A stretch of 64,000 nucleotides of DNA from Acidiphilium sp. (lineage in GTDB: Bacteria; Pseudomonadota; Alphaproteobacteria; Acetobacterales; Acetobacteraceae). Positions 35,072 through 43,583 of the stretch are shown piece after piece; positions within the stretch are counted from its first letter, which is position 1, and each line of letters opens with the position of its first letter. A program made the position numbers and the translations under genes. The notes beneath the pieces are model-generated. The model was given only the letters and a program-made list of their open reading frames with translations, ran no database searches and was not told the origin of the DNA. The stretch lies in the NCBI GenBank assembly GCA_028688905.1, contig JAQTXH010000001.1, positions 1-64,000 on the forward strand, in the 5' to 3' direction.

Positions 35072-35739
35072 GTGAAACGGTCCAGCGGCTGGGGCGCCAC
35101 CCAGGACAGCATTCGCCGCCCGAAGATCCTGCCAAGGGCGATGATCAGCAACGCGGCCCCCACGTTCCACATGAGGATCATGACAGTTGCATCAATGTCG
35201 TGGAACAGAGACAGGGCGCTTGCGGTCAGCGCGCCAACGGCGACACTGCCCATCCAGATTGCAGCGACCGGACGTAGCCGCGCTGTGTAACGCAGCATGA
35301 CAAGCAGCGCCAAGGACAGCGGCAAGCTGGTCAGCACCAGGGTTGCGAAGCACGATACCGCCTCGCCCATTTGCATGCCCGCCGGGCCTACGGAGACCCA
35401 ATTGGTCAAGCAGCCGACGCCGACAGTCGACATCCAGACCATCAGGCTCGGCAGAGGGAGGAGGCTGTACAGGCGTGAACGATCGGGGAGGCTGAGCATG
35501 AACGCAGCGACGGTTGCCAGCACACCCGTCAGCAGGGAGGCAAGAAGGCCAACCACGTAGGCGCGATCGCCGAGTTGCTTCGCAAAGTCCGGACGGAGGC
35601 CGTGGCTGATTCCCAACAGGACGAGAACCAAGCCAGCCAAGGCGAGCCAGCAGCACGCTCGTAGAAGCGGTGGTCGAAGGCGACGCACCGGCGCCGGATT
35701 GGCACTGAGAGACGCTATGAGGTCTGGGGTCGTGATCAA
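35068..35739 (-). CDS. nrsF: NrsF/DUF1109 anti-sigma factor
   Basis: A 223-residue protein with six membrane segments and the DUF1109 pattern. Cysteines facing the membrane or periplasm are visible (VGCLTNW, AVSCFATL); in Caulobacter NrsF, cysteines are needed to sense metals and release sigma-F. Its start overlaps the sigma factor stop by 4 bases. It presumably holds the sigma factor at the membrane until metal or thiol stress. Confidence 0.9.
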   Translation of the reverse strand: MITTPDLIASLSANPAPVRRLRPPLLRACCWLALAGLVLVLLGISHGLRPDFAKQLGDRAYVVGLLASLLTGVLATVAAFMLSLPDRSRLYSLLPLPSLMVWMSTVGVGCLTNWVSVGPAGMQMGEAVSCFATLVLTSLPLSLALLVMLRYTARLRPVAAIWMGSVAVGALTASALSLFHDIDATVMILMWNVGAALLIIALGRIFGRRMLSWVAPQPLDRFT

Positions 35740-36371
35740 GAAATATCACCCTTGCCAAGAATCGCTCGGAGACTCTTGAGAGCCCGATGTGTCGCAACTT
35801 TCAGCGCTGCGATGGACATACCGCTTCGATCCGCTGCTTCCTTCAACGACATCTCCTGGAGCTTCAGAAGCGTGATGGCTTCCCGTTGGCCTGGCGGCAG
35901 TTTCTCCACCGCTTCGCGCAACGAGCGTCCATCGGCTCTCGTTTCTAAGTTCGTCTCAGCGTCAGCAATGGTTTCATGGTCTTCGTTCAATGGCGTTTCG
36001 CGGCGAGCGGAACGTCCCTGTTGCCGCAGCCGATCAATGATCCGCCTACGGCTGATTGCCACAAGCCAGGGCGTGAAGGGACGTGTCGGGTCATATATCT
36101 GGCGAATGGAGTGGATGGTGAGCAAGATGTCTTGGATCGTGTCTTCGACATCTTGAGGAGAGCGATGATGTCGACCGACCAAAACGCGCAGATAGGGCGT
36201 GATCTCGGTCAGAAGCCGGCTATAAGCCTCACCGTCGCCGGCCTGCGCCCGCGCCATGAAGATCGACCATTCGACGTCGCGCTTCGCCGAAGCATTATCA
36301 GGACGGCGACTGGTCCGGCTTTCACCAACGACTCTCAATAACGGGTTACCCTTCTGGCTGCCCGATGCCAT
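35736..36371 (-). CDS. sigF: ECF sigma factor, SigF-like
   Basis: About 211 residues. Sigma region 2 is visible (FMARAQAGDGEAYSRLL, QDVEDTIQDILLTIH, FTPWLVAISRRRIIDRLR) and region 4 (LPPGQREAITLLKLQEMSLKEAA, MSIAALKVATHRALKSLR). Pairing with a DUF1109/NrsF anti-sigma identifies the SigF group. The start is uncertain (36371 chosen; 36389 and 36257 possible). A weak sigma-F-like element, ATAACG-N16-CGAA at 36404-36429 on the minus strand, may allow autoregulation. Seven promoters of its probable class are spread over 17 kb around it. Confidence 0.9.
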   Translation of the reverse strand: MASGSQKGNPLLRVVGESRTSRRPDNASAKRDVEWSIFMARAQAGDGEAYSRLLTEITPYLRVLVGRHHRSPQDVEDTIQDILLTIHSIRQIYDPTRPFTPWLVAISRRRIIDRLRQQGRSARRETPLNEDHETIADAETNLETRADGRSLREAVEKLPPGQREAITLLKLQEMSLKEAADRSGMSIAALKVATHRALKSLRAILGKGDIS

Positions 36372-36748
36372 CGACCGTCTTCCTCGCAACTTCGGTGCCG
36401 CGATTCGACATGAAGTCTGGTCGCGTTATTCCGCAGTATCTCCGAGGAGGGCTTCTGGCAGGGGATTTCTTTTTGCCGACTGATGGTAACCTTTAACGCT
36501 GAGATGCGAACGCTTGCGTGACCGCAGCGGGGCCGCGTGGCGCCAAGGGCGGGCGGAAGGTCCGCCGAGGTCAATGGCGCTGTGACGTCGGGCGAGGCCT
36601 CGTCGTGATGAGTGGGCCGAAATGTGCCGCGCTGGCTGAACGTAACCATTCTACCCCAACAGCCGAACTTTGAATTGAGCAGGCTACAACGGCGTGCTCG
36701 CTAGCGCACGATCTCCGTCGCTGGCTCAACCCGTTCGGAGGTTTCTAC
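36372..36748. other. Intergenic region between sigF and the bufferin operon
   Basis: No gene seen. It holds the good sigma-F promoter at 36642-36667. A second near-match, GTAACC at 36486-36491 with CGAA at 36507-36510, has only 15 bases between and is less certain. A weak minus-strand candidate for sigF itself is at 36404-36429. Confidence 0.5.
36642..36667 (+). promoter_or_regulatory. Sigma-F-type promoter of the bufferin operon
   Basis: GTAACC (36642-36647), 16 bases, CGAA (36664-36667), some 80 bases before the bufA start at 36749. The bufferin operon of Caulobacter is itself a sigma-F target, as I recall, which makes this the best-supported site of the series. Confidence 0.8.
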
Positions 36749-37096
36749 ATGAAGGTCAATCATTCGACGTCCACGCTCGTGGCGAGCGCTTTCGCCCTCG
36801 CTCTGGGTGGTCTCGCTGCGGCGCCCGCGATGGCGCAGAACTCCGGCATGATGACCAAGGAGCAGATGATGCAGAAGCAGGATATGACCAAGAAGGCGGT
36901 CATGTCCGGCAAGATGGAGATGTGCTACGGCGTCGCCCTGAAGGGTCAGAACGACTGTTACGCCGGGGCCGGCACGACCTGCGCCGGCACCAGCACCGTC
37001 AACTACCAGGGCAACGCCTTCAAGCTGGAGCCGAAGGGGACCTGCACCTCGATCAAGACGCCCAATGGCGTGGGCAGCCTCACCCCGAAGGCCTGA
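36749..37096 (+). CDS. bufA: Bufferin precursor BufA (DUF2282-type)
   Basis: A 115-residue exported peptide precursor: signal peptide up to about AMAQ, a Met/Lys-rich stretch ([17 protein letters not shown]), then four cysteines in [20 protein letters not shown] and KGTCTS. It matches the BufA1 family, whose cysteines are converted by an iron enzyme into copper-binding thiooxazoles. A GGAGG ribosome site lies before the ATG. It should buffer copper in the periplasm. Confidence 0.9.
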   Translation: MKVNHSTSTLVASAFALALGGLAAAPAMAQNSGMMTKEQMMQKQDMTKKAVMSGKMEMCYGVALKGQNDCYAGAGTTCAGTSTVNYQGNAFKLEPKGTCTSIKTPNGVGSLTPKA

Positions 37097-37160
37097 AGCG
37101 TCAATGGGCGGATGGCGCATGCGTCCGCCCAAACCTTCACCGCGTTATTGAGAGGCTCCC

Positions 37161-38051
37161 ATGTCGACAGGACCCTGTCCGGCGGATAGGACCGCCATAC
37201 CCCCGCGCGCCGGCGTCGGCCTGAAGGCGGAGCACTATCAGCGCATTCTCTCCGAGACGCCCGATATCGGATTTTTCGAGGTTCACGCTGAGAACTACAT
37301 GGGGGCCGGCGGTCCGCCCCATCGGTATTTGGCCCGCATTCGCGAGCGGTATCCCCTGTCGCTGCATGGGGTTGGACTGTCGATCGGTGGCACACTGCCG
37401 ATCGATCGGGAGCACCTGGCCAGGCTGGCCGGACTCATCCGTCGATACAGGCCTGGACTATTCTCCGAGCACCTCGCCTGGTCGACGCACGATACCGGCT
37501 TTTTGAACGACCTGTTGCCGGCCCCCTATACCACTGAGACGCTCGTGCGCGTCTCGGACCATATCGATGAGGTGCAGGCGGCGCTCGGCCGCCAGATGTT
37601 GCTTGAGAACCCCTCAACATATGTTTGGTTCGAGGAGAGTACGTGGGGGGAAACCGAATTCATCAGCGAGATAGTACGGAGAACCGGCTGCGGCTTGTTG
37701 CTGGACGTCAACAATGTGCATGTCGCCTGCACAAATCAGCTTTGGGACGCGGAGCGCTACATCGCCGATTTCCCTCTCGCCCATGTGCGGGAGATCCATC
37801 TCGCGGGCCATACGCGCGAAATCGACGACAAGGGTCGCCCCCTGCTTATCGACACCCATGACAAATTCGTCGACCAGTCGGTGTGGAATCTCTTCCGGCG
37901 GGTCATCAACCGCACAGGGCCTATTCCGACGCTGATCGAATGGGACGCCAACATTCCGCAGTGGCACGAACTCGCGGCCGAAGCCGTGATGGCTGATGTC
38001 CTGATGGGTGTGCCCGAAATGAAGGAAGTTCGCCGTGCAGCTGTCGGTTGA
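37161..38051 (+). CDS. bufB: DUF692/MNIO-family maturation enzyme BufB
   Basis: A 296-residue TIM-barrel protein with the family signatures [56 protein letters not shown] and [11 protein letters not shown]; the His, Glu and Asp residues bind the iron atoms. MNIO enzymes oxidise cysteines in the precursor peptide. It follows bufA by 64 bases and overlaps bufC by 17. Confidence 0.94.
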   Translation: MSTGPCPADRTAIPPRAGVGLKAEHYQRILSETPDIGFFEVHAENYMGAGGPPHRYLARIRERYPLSLHGVGLSIGGTLPIDREHLARLAGLIRRYRPGLFSEHLAWSTHDTGFLNDLLPAPYTTETLVRVSDHIDEVQAALGRQMLLENPSTYVWFEESTWGETEFISEIVRRTGCGLLLDVNNVHVACTNQLWDAERYIADFPLAHVREIHLAGHTREIDDKGRPLLIDTHDKFVDQSVWNLFRRVINRTGPIPTLIEWDANIPQWHELAAEAVMADVLMGVPEMKEVRRAAVG

Positions 38052-38835
38052 TCGGCAAGGGGAATTTGCGGCCGCTCTGCTCGATCCCGAGCGTCCGACG
38101 CCGAGCGGGATCATTGGTCCCGATGGTGACGTCTGTCCGAAACGCTTCGCGGTTTACCGAAACAATGTCGTCGTAGGCCTCATCGAGATACTGAAGGCCT
38201 CTTACCCCGCGGTTCGGCGACTGGTCGGGGAAGAGTTCTTCGACGCAATGGCGGGGATTTATGTCCGCGCCGAGCCGCCGCGGTCGCCGATCCTTCTCGA
38301 GTACGGGGGGACCTTTCCTGCCTTCATCGAGACGTTCCCCCCAGCCGCAAACGTGCCCTATCTGGCCGATGTGGCGCGCATCGAATGGGCTTGGGTCTTA
38401 GCCTATCACGCTCCGGAGGCCTGTCCTCTGGGTGCGGGCTCCTTCGCCAACATAGCGGCCGACGAGCTTCCTGGCCTTCGCCTCCTGCTTCACCCGTCCG
38501 CCCAGGTTTGTTGTTCCAGTATGCCGGCGCTCACGATATGGCGCATGAACATTGAGGAGGGTGACTCTGGCCAGGTGACGTTGGATGACGAAGGCGAAGA
38601 CACCTTGGTCGTTCGGCCGGATGCTATCGTCGAAGTTCGAGCCTTGCCGCCAGGAGCGGCGGACTTCATCGGTGCGCTCGGCGCGGGGCATACGGTTGCG
38701 GAAGCGACCGAGTTAGCAGCCGCCTGCGATCGCCGTTTCGACCTTACCGCCAACATCGCCGGTCTCATCGACGCCGGCGCGCTCTTCGCCTTTCAGACGC
38801 GCACGGGCATCTGCCTTGATGCGCAAGGATCCTAA
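38035..38835 (+). CDS. bufC: BufC partner protein (DUF2063-type)
   Basis: A 266-residue protein with the N-terminal DUF2063 domain ([36 protein letters not shown] and [17 protein letters not shown]). It is the usual partner that presents the peptide to the MNIO enzyme. It starts with GTG inside the end of bufB. Confidence 0.9.
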   Translation: MQLSVDRQGEFAAALLDPERPTPSGIIGPDGDVCPKRFAVYRNNVVVGLIEILKASYPAVRRLVGEEFFDAMAGIYVRAEPPRSPILLEYGGTFPAFIETFPPAANVPYLADVARIEWAWVLAYHAPEACPLGAGSFANIAADELPGLRLLLHPSAQVCCSSMPALTIWRMNIEEGDSGQVTLDDEGEDTLVVRPDAIVEVRALPPGAADFIGALGAGHTVAEATELAAACDRRFDLTANIAGLIDAGALFAFQTRTGICLDAQGS

Positions 38836-38836
38836 A

Positions 38837-39361
38837 ATGAGCGTCAGCACATTACATGCACTGTCTTCCCTTCGATCGGGCAGCGTCGGCCGATTTGCGG
38901 AGACGTTACACTCTTGGCTCGGCAGGATTGGCGTGATCGTGGCGCCGCCGATTCTGCGGATTGCCCTCGCCGTTCCGTTCTTCAAGTCAGGGCTGACGCG
39001 CTGGGACGGGTTCCTGTCCTTGTCACCGAGTACCGCTTTCCTTTTCGAGAACATGTTCAAGCTTCACATCTTCGGCGGCGAGTATCCGTTCCCGATGCCA
39101 ATTGTCGTTGCGCATCTGGTGGGGATGGCGGAGATCACGCTGCCGATCCTGCTGGTTCTCGGCCTGGGCACCCGCTTCGTTGCGCTCGGGCTCCTGACGA
39201 TGACAGGAATAATCCAGCTTACCGTCCCCGAAGGCTGGGCGAACTTCCATCTGCCATGGGCCTCGATGGCGCTCGCCATCATGGCGTTAGGGCCGGGCCG
39301 TCTATCCCTCGATGCGGCCCTTTCCACCGTCGCAAAGCGCGCATTCGGGAAGACGAAATGA
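38837..39361 (+). CDS. DoxX-family membrane protein (BufD position)
   Basis: About 174 residues with four membrane segments. FFKSGLTRWDGFLSLS near residue 44 and HLVGMAEITLPILLVLGLGTRF mark the DoxX family. It is the usual fourth gene of bufferin operons. ATG 38837 follows the bufC stop directly and has AAGGA upstream. It may pass electrons or quinones to the maturation step; that is not established. Confidence 0.88.
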   Translation: MSVSTLHALSSLRSGSVGRFAETLHSWLGRIGVIVAPPILRIALAVPFFKSGLTRWDGFLSLSPSTAFLFENMFKLHIFGGEYPFPMPIVVAHLVGMAEITLPILLVLGLGTRFVALGLLTMTGIIQLTVPEGWANFHLPWASMALAIMALGPGRLSLDAALSTVAKRAFGKTK

Positions 39362-39483
39362 CCTAACCGCGCCCTCGTGGATACACCCTGCAAACATGGC
39401 AGGCCCAACGCTGAGACCGGCTCGAGATCGGATATCGCTCGGTGACGCGCGTCGGAGTCTGCCGGTGAGGCCAACTTTCGAAG

Positions 39484-40401
39484 ATGCCCATAGAACTACA
39501 AGATCTGAGATGGGCCATCACCGCAACCCAGCACCGGAGCCTGCGTCAGGCAGCAGAAACGCTCAACATCCGCCAATCTACGCTTAGCCGCCGCTTGCGC
39601 AGTTTGGAGTCCATGCTTGGTGTCCAACTCTTCCAACGTACGAACGGCGGCACTCGGCCGACAATTGAGGGCTTGGAGTTCCTAGACGCCGCGCGCCGCA
39701 TTATTGGTGAGGCAGAGACGATCACGGCTCGCCTCAAAAGCCGTTCCCGGGGCGAGAGTGGAAGCCTGACGATCGGCATCCATACTTCACTTTCGGCCGG
39801 CAATTTGCGCGCCACGCTCATCGAATATCGCAAACGCTTTCCGGATGTAGAAGCCCACTTGGTCGACGGATCGAGCGATCAGTTGATGACCGATCTCGCG
39901 AGTTCAGCGGCTGACATTGCGTTCGTTGCAGAAGGCCATACCCGATGGGATGGGAGGTCATTGCCGGTTTGGAGCGAACGGGTCGTGGTGGCGCTTCCGG
40001 AGGATCACCCTCTCAGCCGCCGAGAGACGATCCACTGGGCCGACCTGAAAGCTGAGATTCTGCTGGTGCCGTTGCGTGGTCCTGGTCCGGAATTCCTCAA
40101 ACTTCTCGCGAACAAACTCGGATGTCAGGACGCCGGTCGATTGAACCGCCACGAAGTTTCGCTGGATCGGCTTCTGACAATGGTCGGTGCTGGTTGGGGT
40201 ATCCTGGTTGCGTTAGAGGGCGCAACGGGCGCGACATATCCCGGCGTCACTTTTCGGGAAGTTCACGAGAGCGACGTGCCTACACGCTTGAACTTTTGGG
40301 CGTACTGGCGGCAGACGAACAGCAACCCCTCTCTCCGCCCATTTCTAGACATGCTCCGCGAACGCTATCCAGATCTATCGGGCGATTCTGATCCAAGTTA
40401 A
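39484..40401 (+). CDS. LysR-family transcriptional regulator (copy 2)
   Basis: A 305-residue LysR protein, paralogous to the one at 9018-9962 (shared HRSLRQAAE, LNIRQSTLSRRL and RTNGGTRPT blocks). It converges on the trb operon and overlaps the DUF2274 gene end by 4 bases. A regulator of this kind at the end of trb is common in alphaproteobacterial elements and may tune transfer. Confidence 0.9.
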   Translation: MPIELQDLRWAITATQHRSLRQAAETLNIRQSTLSRRLRSLESMLGVQLFQRTNGGTRPTIEGLEFLDAARRIIGEAETITARLKSRSRGESGSLTIGIHTSLSAGNLRATLIEYRKRFPDVEAHLVDGSSDQLMTDLASSAADIAFVAEGHTRWDGRSLPVWSERVVVALPEDHPLSRRETIHWADLKAEILLVPLRGPGPEFLKLLANKLGCQDAGRLNRHEVSLDRLLTMVGAGWGILVALEGATGATYPGVTFREVHESDVPTRLNFWAYWRQTNSNPSLRPFLDMLRERYPDLSGDSDPS

Positions 40402-40625
40402 GGCTGGGCGCCATCGTTGCGCGCCTTGGCGAAGGCGCGATCAGTGGCCATGAAGCGCTGGATCATCGGCGCGATCAGCTTGGCGGGATCTGAGACAGGC
40501 TGCCCGGTCGTCCGCCCCAGCACCTCGGCGTAGGCAACCAGGTCGCGATGCACGGTTGCCGGTAATTCGAGACTGACCTTTACTGGCTTGTCATCCGGGA
40601 GCGTCCCGAGTTTGAGTTTCGTCAC
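40398..40625 (-). CDS. DUF2274 protein
   Basis: A 75-residue protein starting with GTG in a GTGA overlap with trbI. It shares its N-terminal two thirds with the copy at 8797-9054 but has a shorter tail. Last gene of the trb operon; function unknown. Confidence 0.8.
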   Translation of the reverse strand: MTKLKLGTLPDDKPVKVSLELPATVHRDLVAYAEVLGRTTGQPVSDPAKLIAPMIQRFMATDRAFAKARNDGAQP

Positions 40626-41824
40626 GGCGTTCCTCCCTGCGTATACGGGGCCAGCAGCAGATCGCGCGTCACAATGATGCGGACCGGGAATCCCGGCCGG
40701 ATCGTTAGGGTCGGCTGGATGTTGAGCTGGCGTTGGACGATCTGCTGGCCGGTCTGGCTGATGCTGTTGGAAGCGCCGCTGCGGATCGCCTGCACCAGGT
40801 TGTTTTCGTTCTGGCTCGTGCCCGCTTCTGCGCCGACGCTGAGCAGGGTCGAGAGGACGGCGGCCTTGAACAGCATGCCCCAATGGTTGTCGACTTCGTC
40901 CTCGAGCCCGGCATAGCCCTGCGTATCGGCACCGGGCTGGCGCTCCAGCACGATCGAGCCGCCATCCGGCATGATGATGCGGGTCCAGACCAAGAGGACT
41001 CGGCTTTGGCCGAAAGCGACGGAGCTGTCGTATTGGCCGATCAGCTTCGCGCCCTGTGGAATCAAAAGATATTTGCCGGTCGGGCTATCATAGACCGCCT
41101 CCGTTACCTGGGCGGTGATCTGTCCCGGCAGATCGGAACGAATGCCCGTGATGAGCGCAGCAGGGATCACGGTGCCGGCTTGCACGACATAAGGCGAGGC
41201 CTTGGCGTCGAGCCGGTCCGGACTGACCGTGCGCTTGTCCGTCGACGCGTTGAGGAAGGCCGTCTTGCGGTCCTGCATGTTCTGCGCGGCGCCGGCGTCG
41301 ACCGGCGGCGTGGGCGTGGGGCCTGCGGTAGTTCCCGCCACAGTCGGCGCGGCGAGCCCGACTGGCTGCGGCTGCTGATTGGTCTGGGCGAAGAGACGGC
41401 TGAGCCGCGCCGCCTCGATTTCCTGGGCTCGGCGCTGCGCCTCCGGATCAGGCGTCGTCCCGGGAGTCACGGTATTGGGCGCAGCCCCGGCGTTGAGGAT
41501 CGGCTTGCCGAGATCGCCGGGCAGCGGCGGCCCGAGCGGGGGCGCCTGGCGCGGCAGGCCGGTGTAGTCCTTCGGTAGGCCAGCGAGGCCTTCGGCGGAG
41601 GGACGGTTCTGCGTGCTGAGCAGCTCCTGGCCGGTCTGCGCCGCGTTGCGAGTCTGGAGCGCGTAGCCGAGCGCGCCGGCAACGGCGAGCGCCGAAACGG
41701 CGCCCAGGCCAATCAGCACCTTGCGCGAGAGGCGCGTGACGCGCGGCCGCTCGCCCCGGAGCCGCAGGTCGGGCGGGACGATAGGTGTCGGTGCCGGCTT
41801 TTGTTCTTCCGGTTCGTCCGTCAT
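40622..41824 (-). CDS. trbI: TrbI, VirB10-like type IV secretion subunit
   Basis: A 400-residue protein with a short cytoplasmic N-terminus, a membrane segment near residues 38-55, a Pro-rich periplasmic linker and the VirB10 C-terminal domain. This copy stands in the complete trb operon and is the likely working one. Its start overlaps the trbG stop as ATGA. Confidence 0.95.
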   Translation of the reverse strand: MTDEPEEQKPAPTPIVPPDLRLRGERPRVTRLSRKVLIGLGAVSALAVAGALGYALQTRNAAQTGQELLSTQNRPSAEGLAGLPKDYTGLPRQAPPLGPPLPGDLGKPILNAGAAPNTVTPGTTPDPEAQRRAQEIEAARLSRLFAQTNQQPQPVGLAAPTVAGTTAGPTPTPPVDAGAAQNMQDRKTAFLNASTDKRTVSPDRLDAKASPYVVQAGTVIPAALITGIRSDLPGQITAQVTEAVYDSPTGKYLLIPQGAKLIGQYDSSVAFGQSRVLLVWTRIIMPDGGSIVLERQPGADTQGYAGLEDEVDNHWGMLFKAAVLSTLLSVGAEAGTSQNENNLVQAIRSGASNSISQTGQQIVQRQLNIQPTLTIRPGFPVRIIVTRDLLLAPYTQGGTP

Positions 41825-42894
41825 GACCGCGGCCTTCCATCGGTACGGACGATGCGGACGCGCCGCTCGCTATCCTTGTCGCCAAGACGGAGTTCGGCTG
41901 CGGCGAACAGGCGGTCGACGATGTAGTAGTTGCCGCGGACGCGATAGTTCACCAGCTCTGAGCCACCAGCCGGACCGATGACGAAGAGCGGCGGCATCTC
42001 GCCCTGCCGAATACCGGACGGGAATTCGATGAAGACCTTTTGGCCGTCGTCGAAGGCGCGCAGCGGACGCCAGGCCGGGTTGTCGCCCTGGATTGCATAA
42101 CGGAAGTTAATCGAGGCGAGATCGACGCCGCTGGCAATCGGCGCGGCTGCGTCGGCCTCCTGGTTCTGCCGCCGAAGCGCGATGAGCTGATCTTCGGGAT
42201 ACTGCCAGGAGACCGAGGCCATGTAGGTCTTCTCGGTCGAGCGCAGCTCGAGGAGGTAGGTCCGCCGATCCGTGTTGATGACCAGATTGGTGAGCAGCTC
42301 GGGTCTCGTCGGCTTGACCAGGATGTGAACTTTCTTGGTGGCGCCCGTGCCGCTCTCGGTATCGCCGATAATCCAGCGCACGGTGTCGCCGGCGGCGACG
42401 GGGCCGGAGCCGACGAGCTGCTCGCCGTCCTGCAGCGCGATGTCGGTAATCTCGCCGGGCGCCGTATAGACTTGGTAGAGCGCCCCGCCGGAGAAGGGAT
42501 AGACCTGGACCGCGTTGATGAAGCCGTTGCGCACCGGCTGAATCCGCGCGGCAGCGTTGGCCTGGTTGACGCGTACGGTCGGGTCGGCAGCTTCGGGTGT
42601 CGGCTTGCCACCGTCGATCGGCTTCAACTGGCCGGGCAGCGGCAGGGGCTTCGGCAGTTCGACGATCTTGACCGGTGACGGGGGATCGACGGTGAGCTTC
42701 GCCGGCATGGCGCTGTCGTAGTTGATATCTGGCGGAATGAAGTTGTGCGCGCAGCCCCCGAGCGCGGTGACGGACAACAGCAAAGCCGCAAGGCCGGCTT
42801 TACGGAAAGGCGCATTCCCTCCTTGCCAGCTCTGCTGAGAAACTGAAAAGCGTGAAGCCGGATCGCCGGCTTCCATGGAAATCGGCGGGGTCAT
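41821..42894 (-). CDS. trbG: TrbG, VirB9-like lipoprotein of the mating channel
   Basis: About 357 residues: a lipoprotein-type N-terminus with LLLSVTALGGCAHN (lipobox cysteine), then the VirB9/TrbG domain ending in VRIVRTDGRPRS. It forms the outer-membrane core with TrbI. ATG 42894 overlaps the trbF stop as ATGA; the longer frame is out of the family. A 3' fragment of a second copy is at 7338. Confidence 0.93.
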   Translation of the reverse strand: MTPPISMEAGDPASRFSVSQQSWQGGNAPFRKAGLAALLLSVTALGGCAHNFIPPDINYDSAMPAKLTVDPPSPVKIVELPKPLPLPGQLKPIDGGKPTPEAADPTVRVNQANAAARIQPVRNGFINAVQVYPFSGGALYQVYTAPGEITDIALQDGEQLVGSGPVAAGDTVRWIIGDTESGTGATKKVHILVKPTRPELLTNLVINTDRRTYLLELRSTEKTYMASVSWQYPEDQLIALRRQNQEADAAAPIASGVDLASINFRYAIQGDNPAWRPLRAFDDGQKVFIEFPSGIRQGEMPPLFVIGPAGGSELVNYRVRGNYYIVDRLFAAAELRLGDKDSERRVRIVRTDGRPRS

Positions 42895-43580
42895 TGTCCC
42901 AGCTCCTTCGACCAGTTGATGGCGGTGACGTAGATGCCGAGCGGGTTCTTGCGGAGCACGTCGGCGGATGTCGGCGGCTGGATCGCGATGGTGAGGATCG
43001 CGGTCCAGCGCGAGGTGTCGGCAAGCGCACCGTCCTGATAGCGGTGCTCGACCCATTCGACCCGGAAGCTCGACGGTGAGGCGCGAATCACGCTCGAGAC
43101 GTCGATGGCGATCTGCTGCTTGCCGAGCTTGGCGAACGGGTCGTTGGCGCGGGCGTAGTCGTTGAGCGCCTGGGAGCCGGAGGTGGTGGTGAAGTCGTAG
43201 GCCTGCAGCCAGTTCTGCCGCACGATGATCGGATCGGCCGGCAGAGCGCGGACCATCTGGACAAAGTGGGCGAGATACCAGGCGATTTGCGGGTCGCTTG
43301 GCGCGTAGTCGGCGGCGGCGGGGGCGACAGCCTGCGCCTGGCCGAGCTTATCGACCTGCACGACCCAGGGGACGATGCTGCCGTGGGTCGATTGCCAGAC
43401 GAGACCGCCGGCGAGACCCATGGACAGAGCCAGCGAGCCGAAGGCCATCAGCCGCCAGTTCTTCGCCTGCACCCGGGCCGAGCCAATGCGGTCGTCCCAC
43501 ACCTGAGCGGCGCGCTGATAGGGGGTCTCAGGCTCGGGCGTCCGGCCGTAGCGAACCGTAGGACGACGGAACAGCGCCAT
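42891..43580 (-). CDS. trbF: TrbF, VirB8-like channel protein
   Basis: A 229-residue bitopic membrane protein: cytoplasmic N-terminus, one segment (LMAFGSLALSMGLAGGLVW) and a periplasmic VirB8 domain (PYQRAAQVWDDRIG near the start). It nucleates the type IV secretion complex. It lies 3 bases after trbL. Confidence 0.93.
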   Translation of the reverse strand: MALFRRPTVRYGRTPEPETPYQRAAQVWDDRIGSARVQAKNWRLMAFGSLALSMGLAGGLVWQSTHGSIVPWVVQVDKLGQAQAVAPAAADYAPSDPQIAWYLAHFVQMVRALPADPIIVRQNWLQAYDFTTTSGSQALNDYARANDPFAKLGKQQIAIDVSSVIRASPSSFRVEWVEHRYQDGALADTSRWTAILTIAIQPPTSADVLRKNPLGIYVTAINWSKELGQ

Positions 43581-43583
43581 CTC

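Noticed and set aside
36347-36352. GTAACC on the minus strand within the 5' end of the sigF frame
   Set aside because: No CGAA at the required distance; the match is a half-site only.
36486-36510. GTAACC followed by CGAA, a possible eighth sigma-F promoter
   Set aside because: The spacer is 15 bases, not 16, and a perfect site lies 156 bases nearer to bufA.
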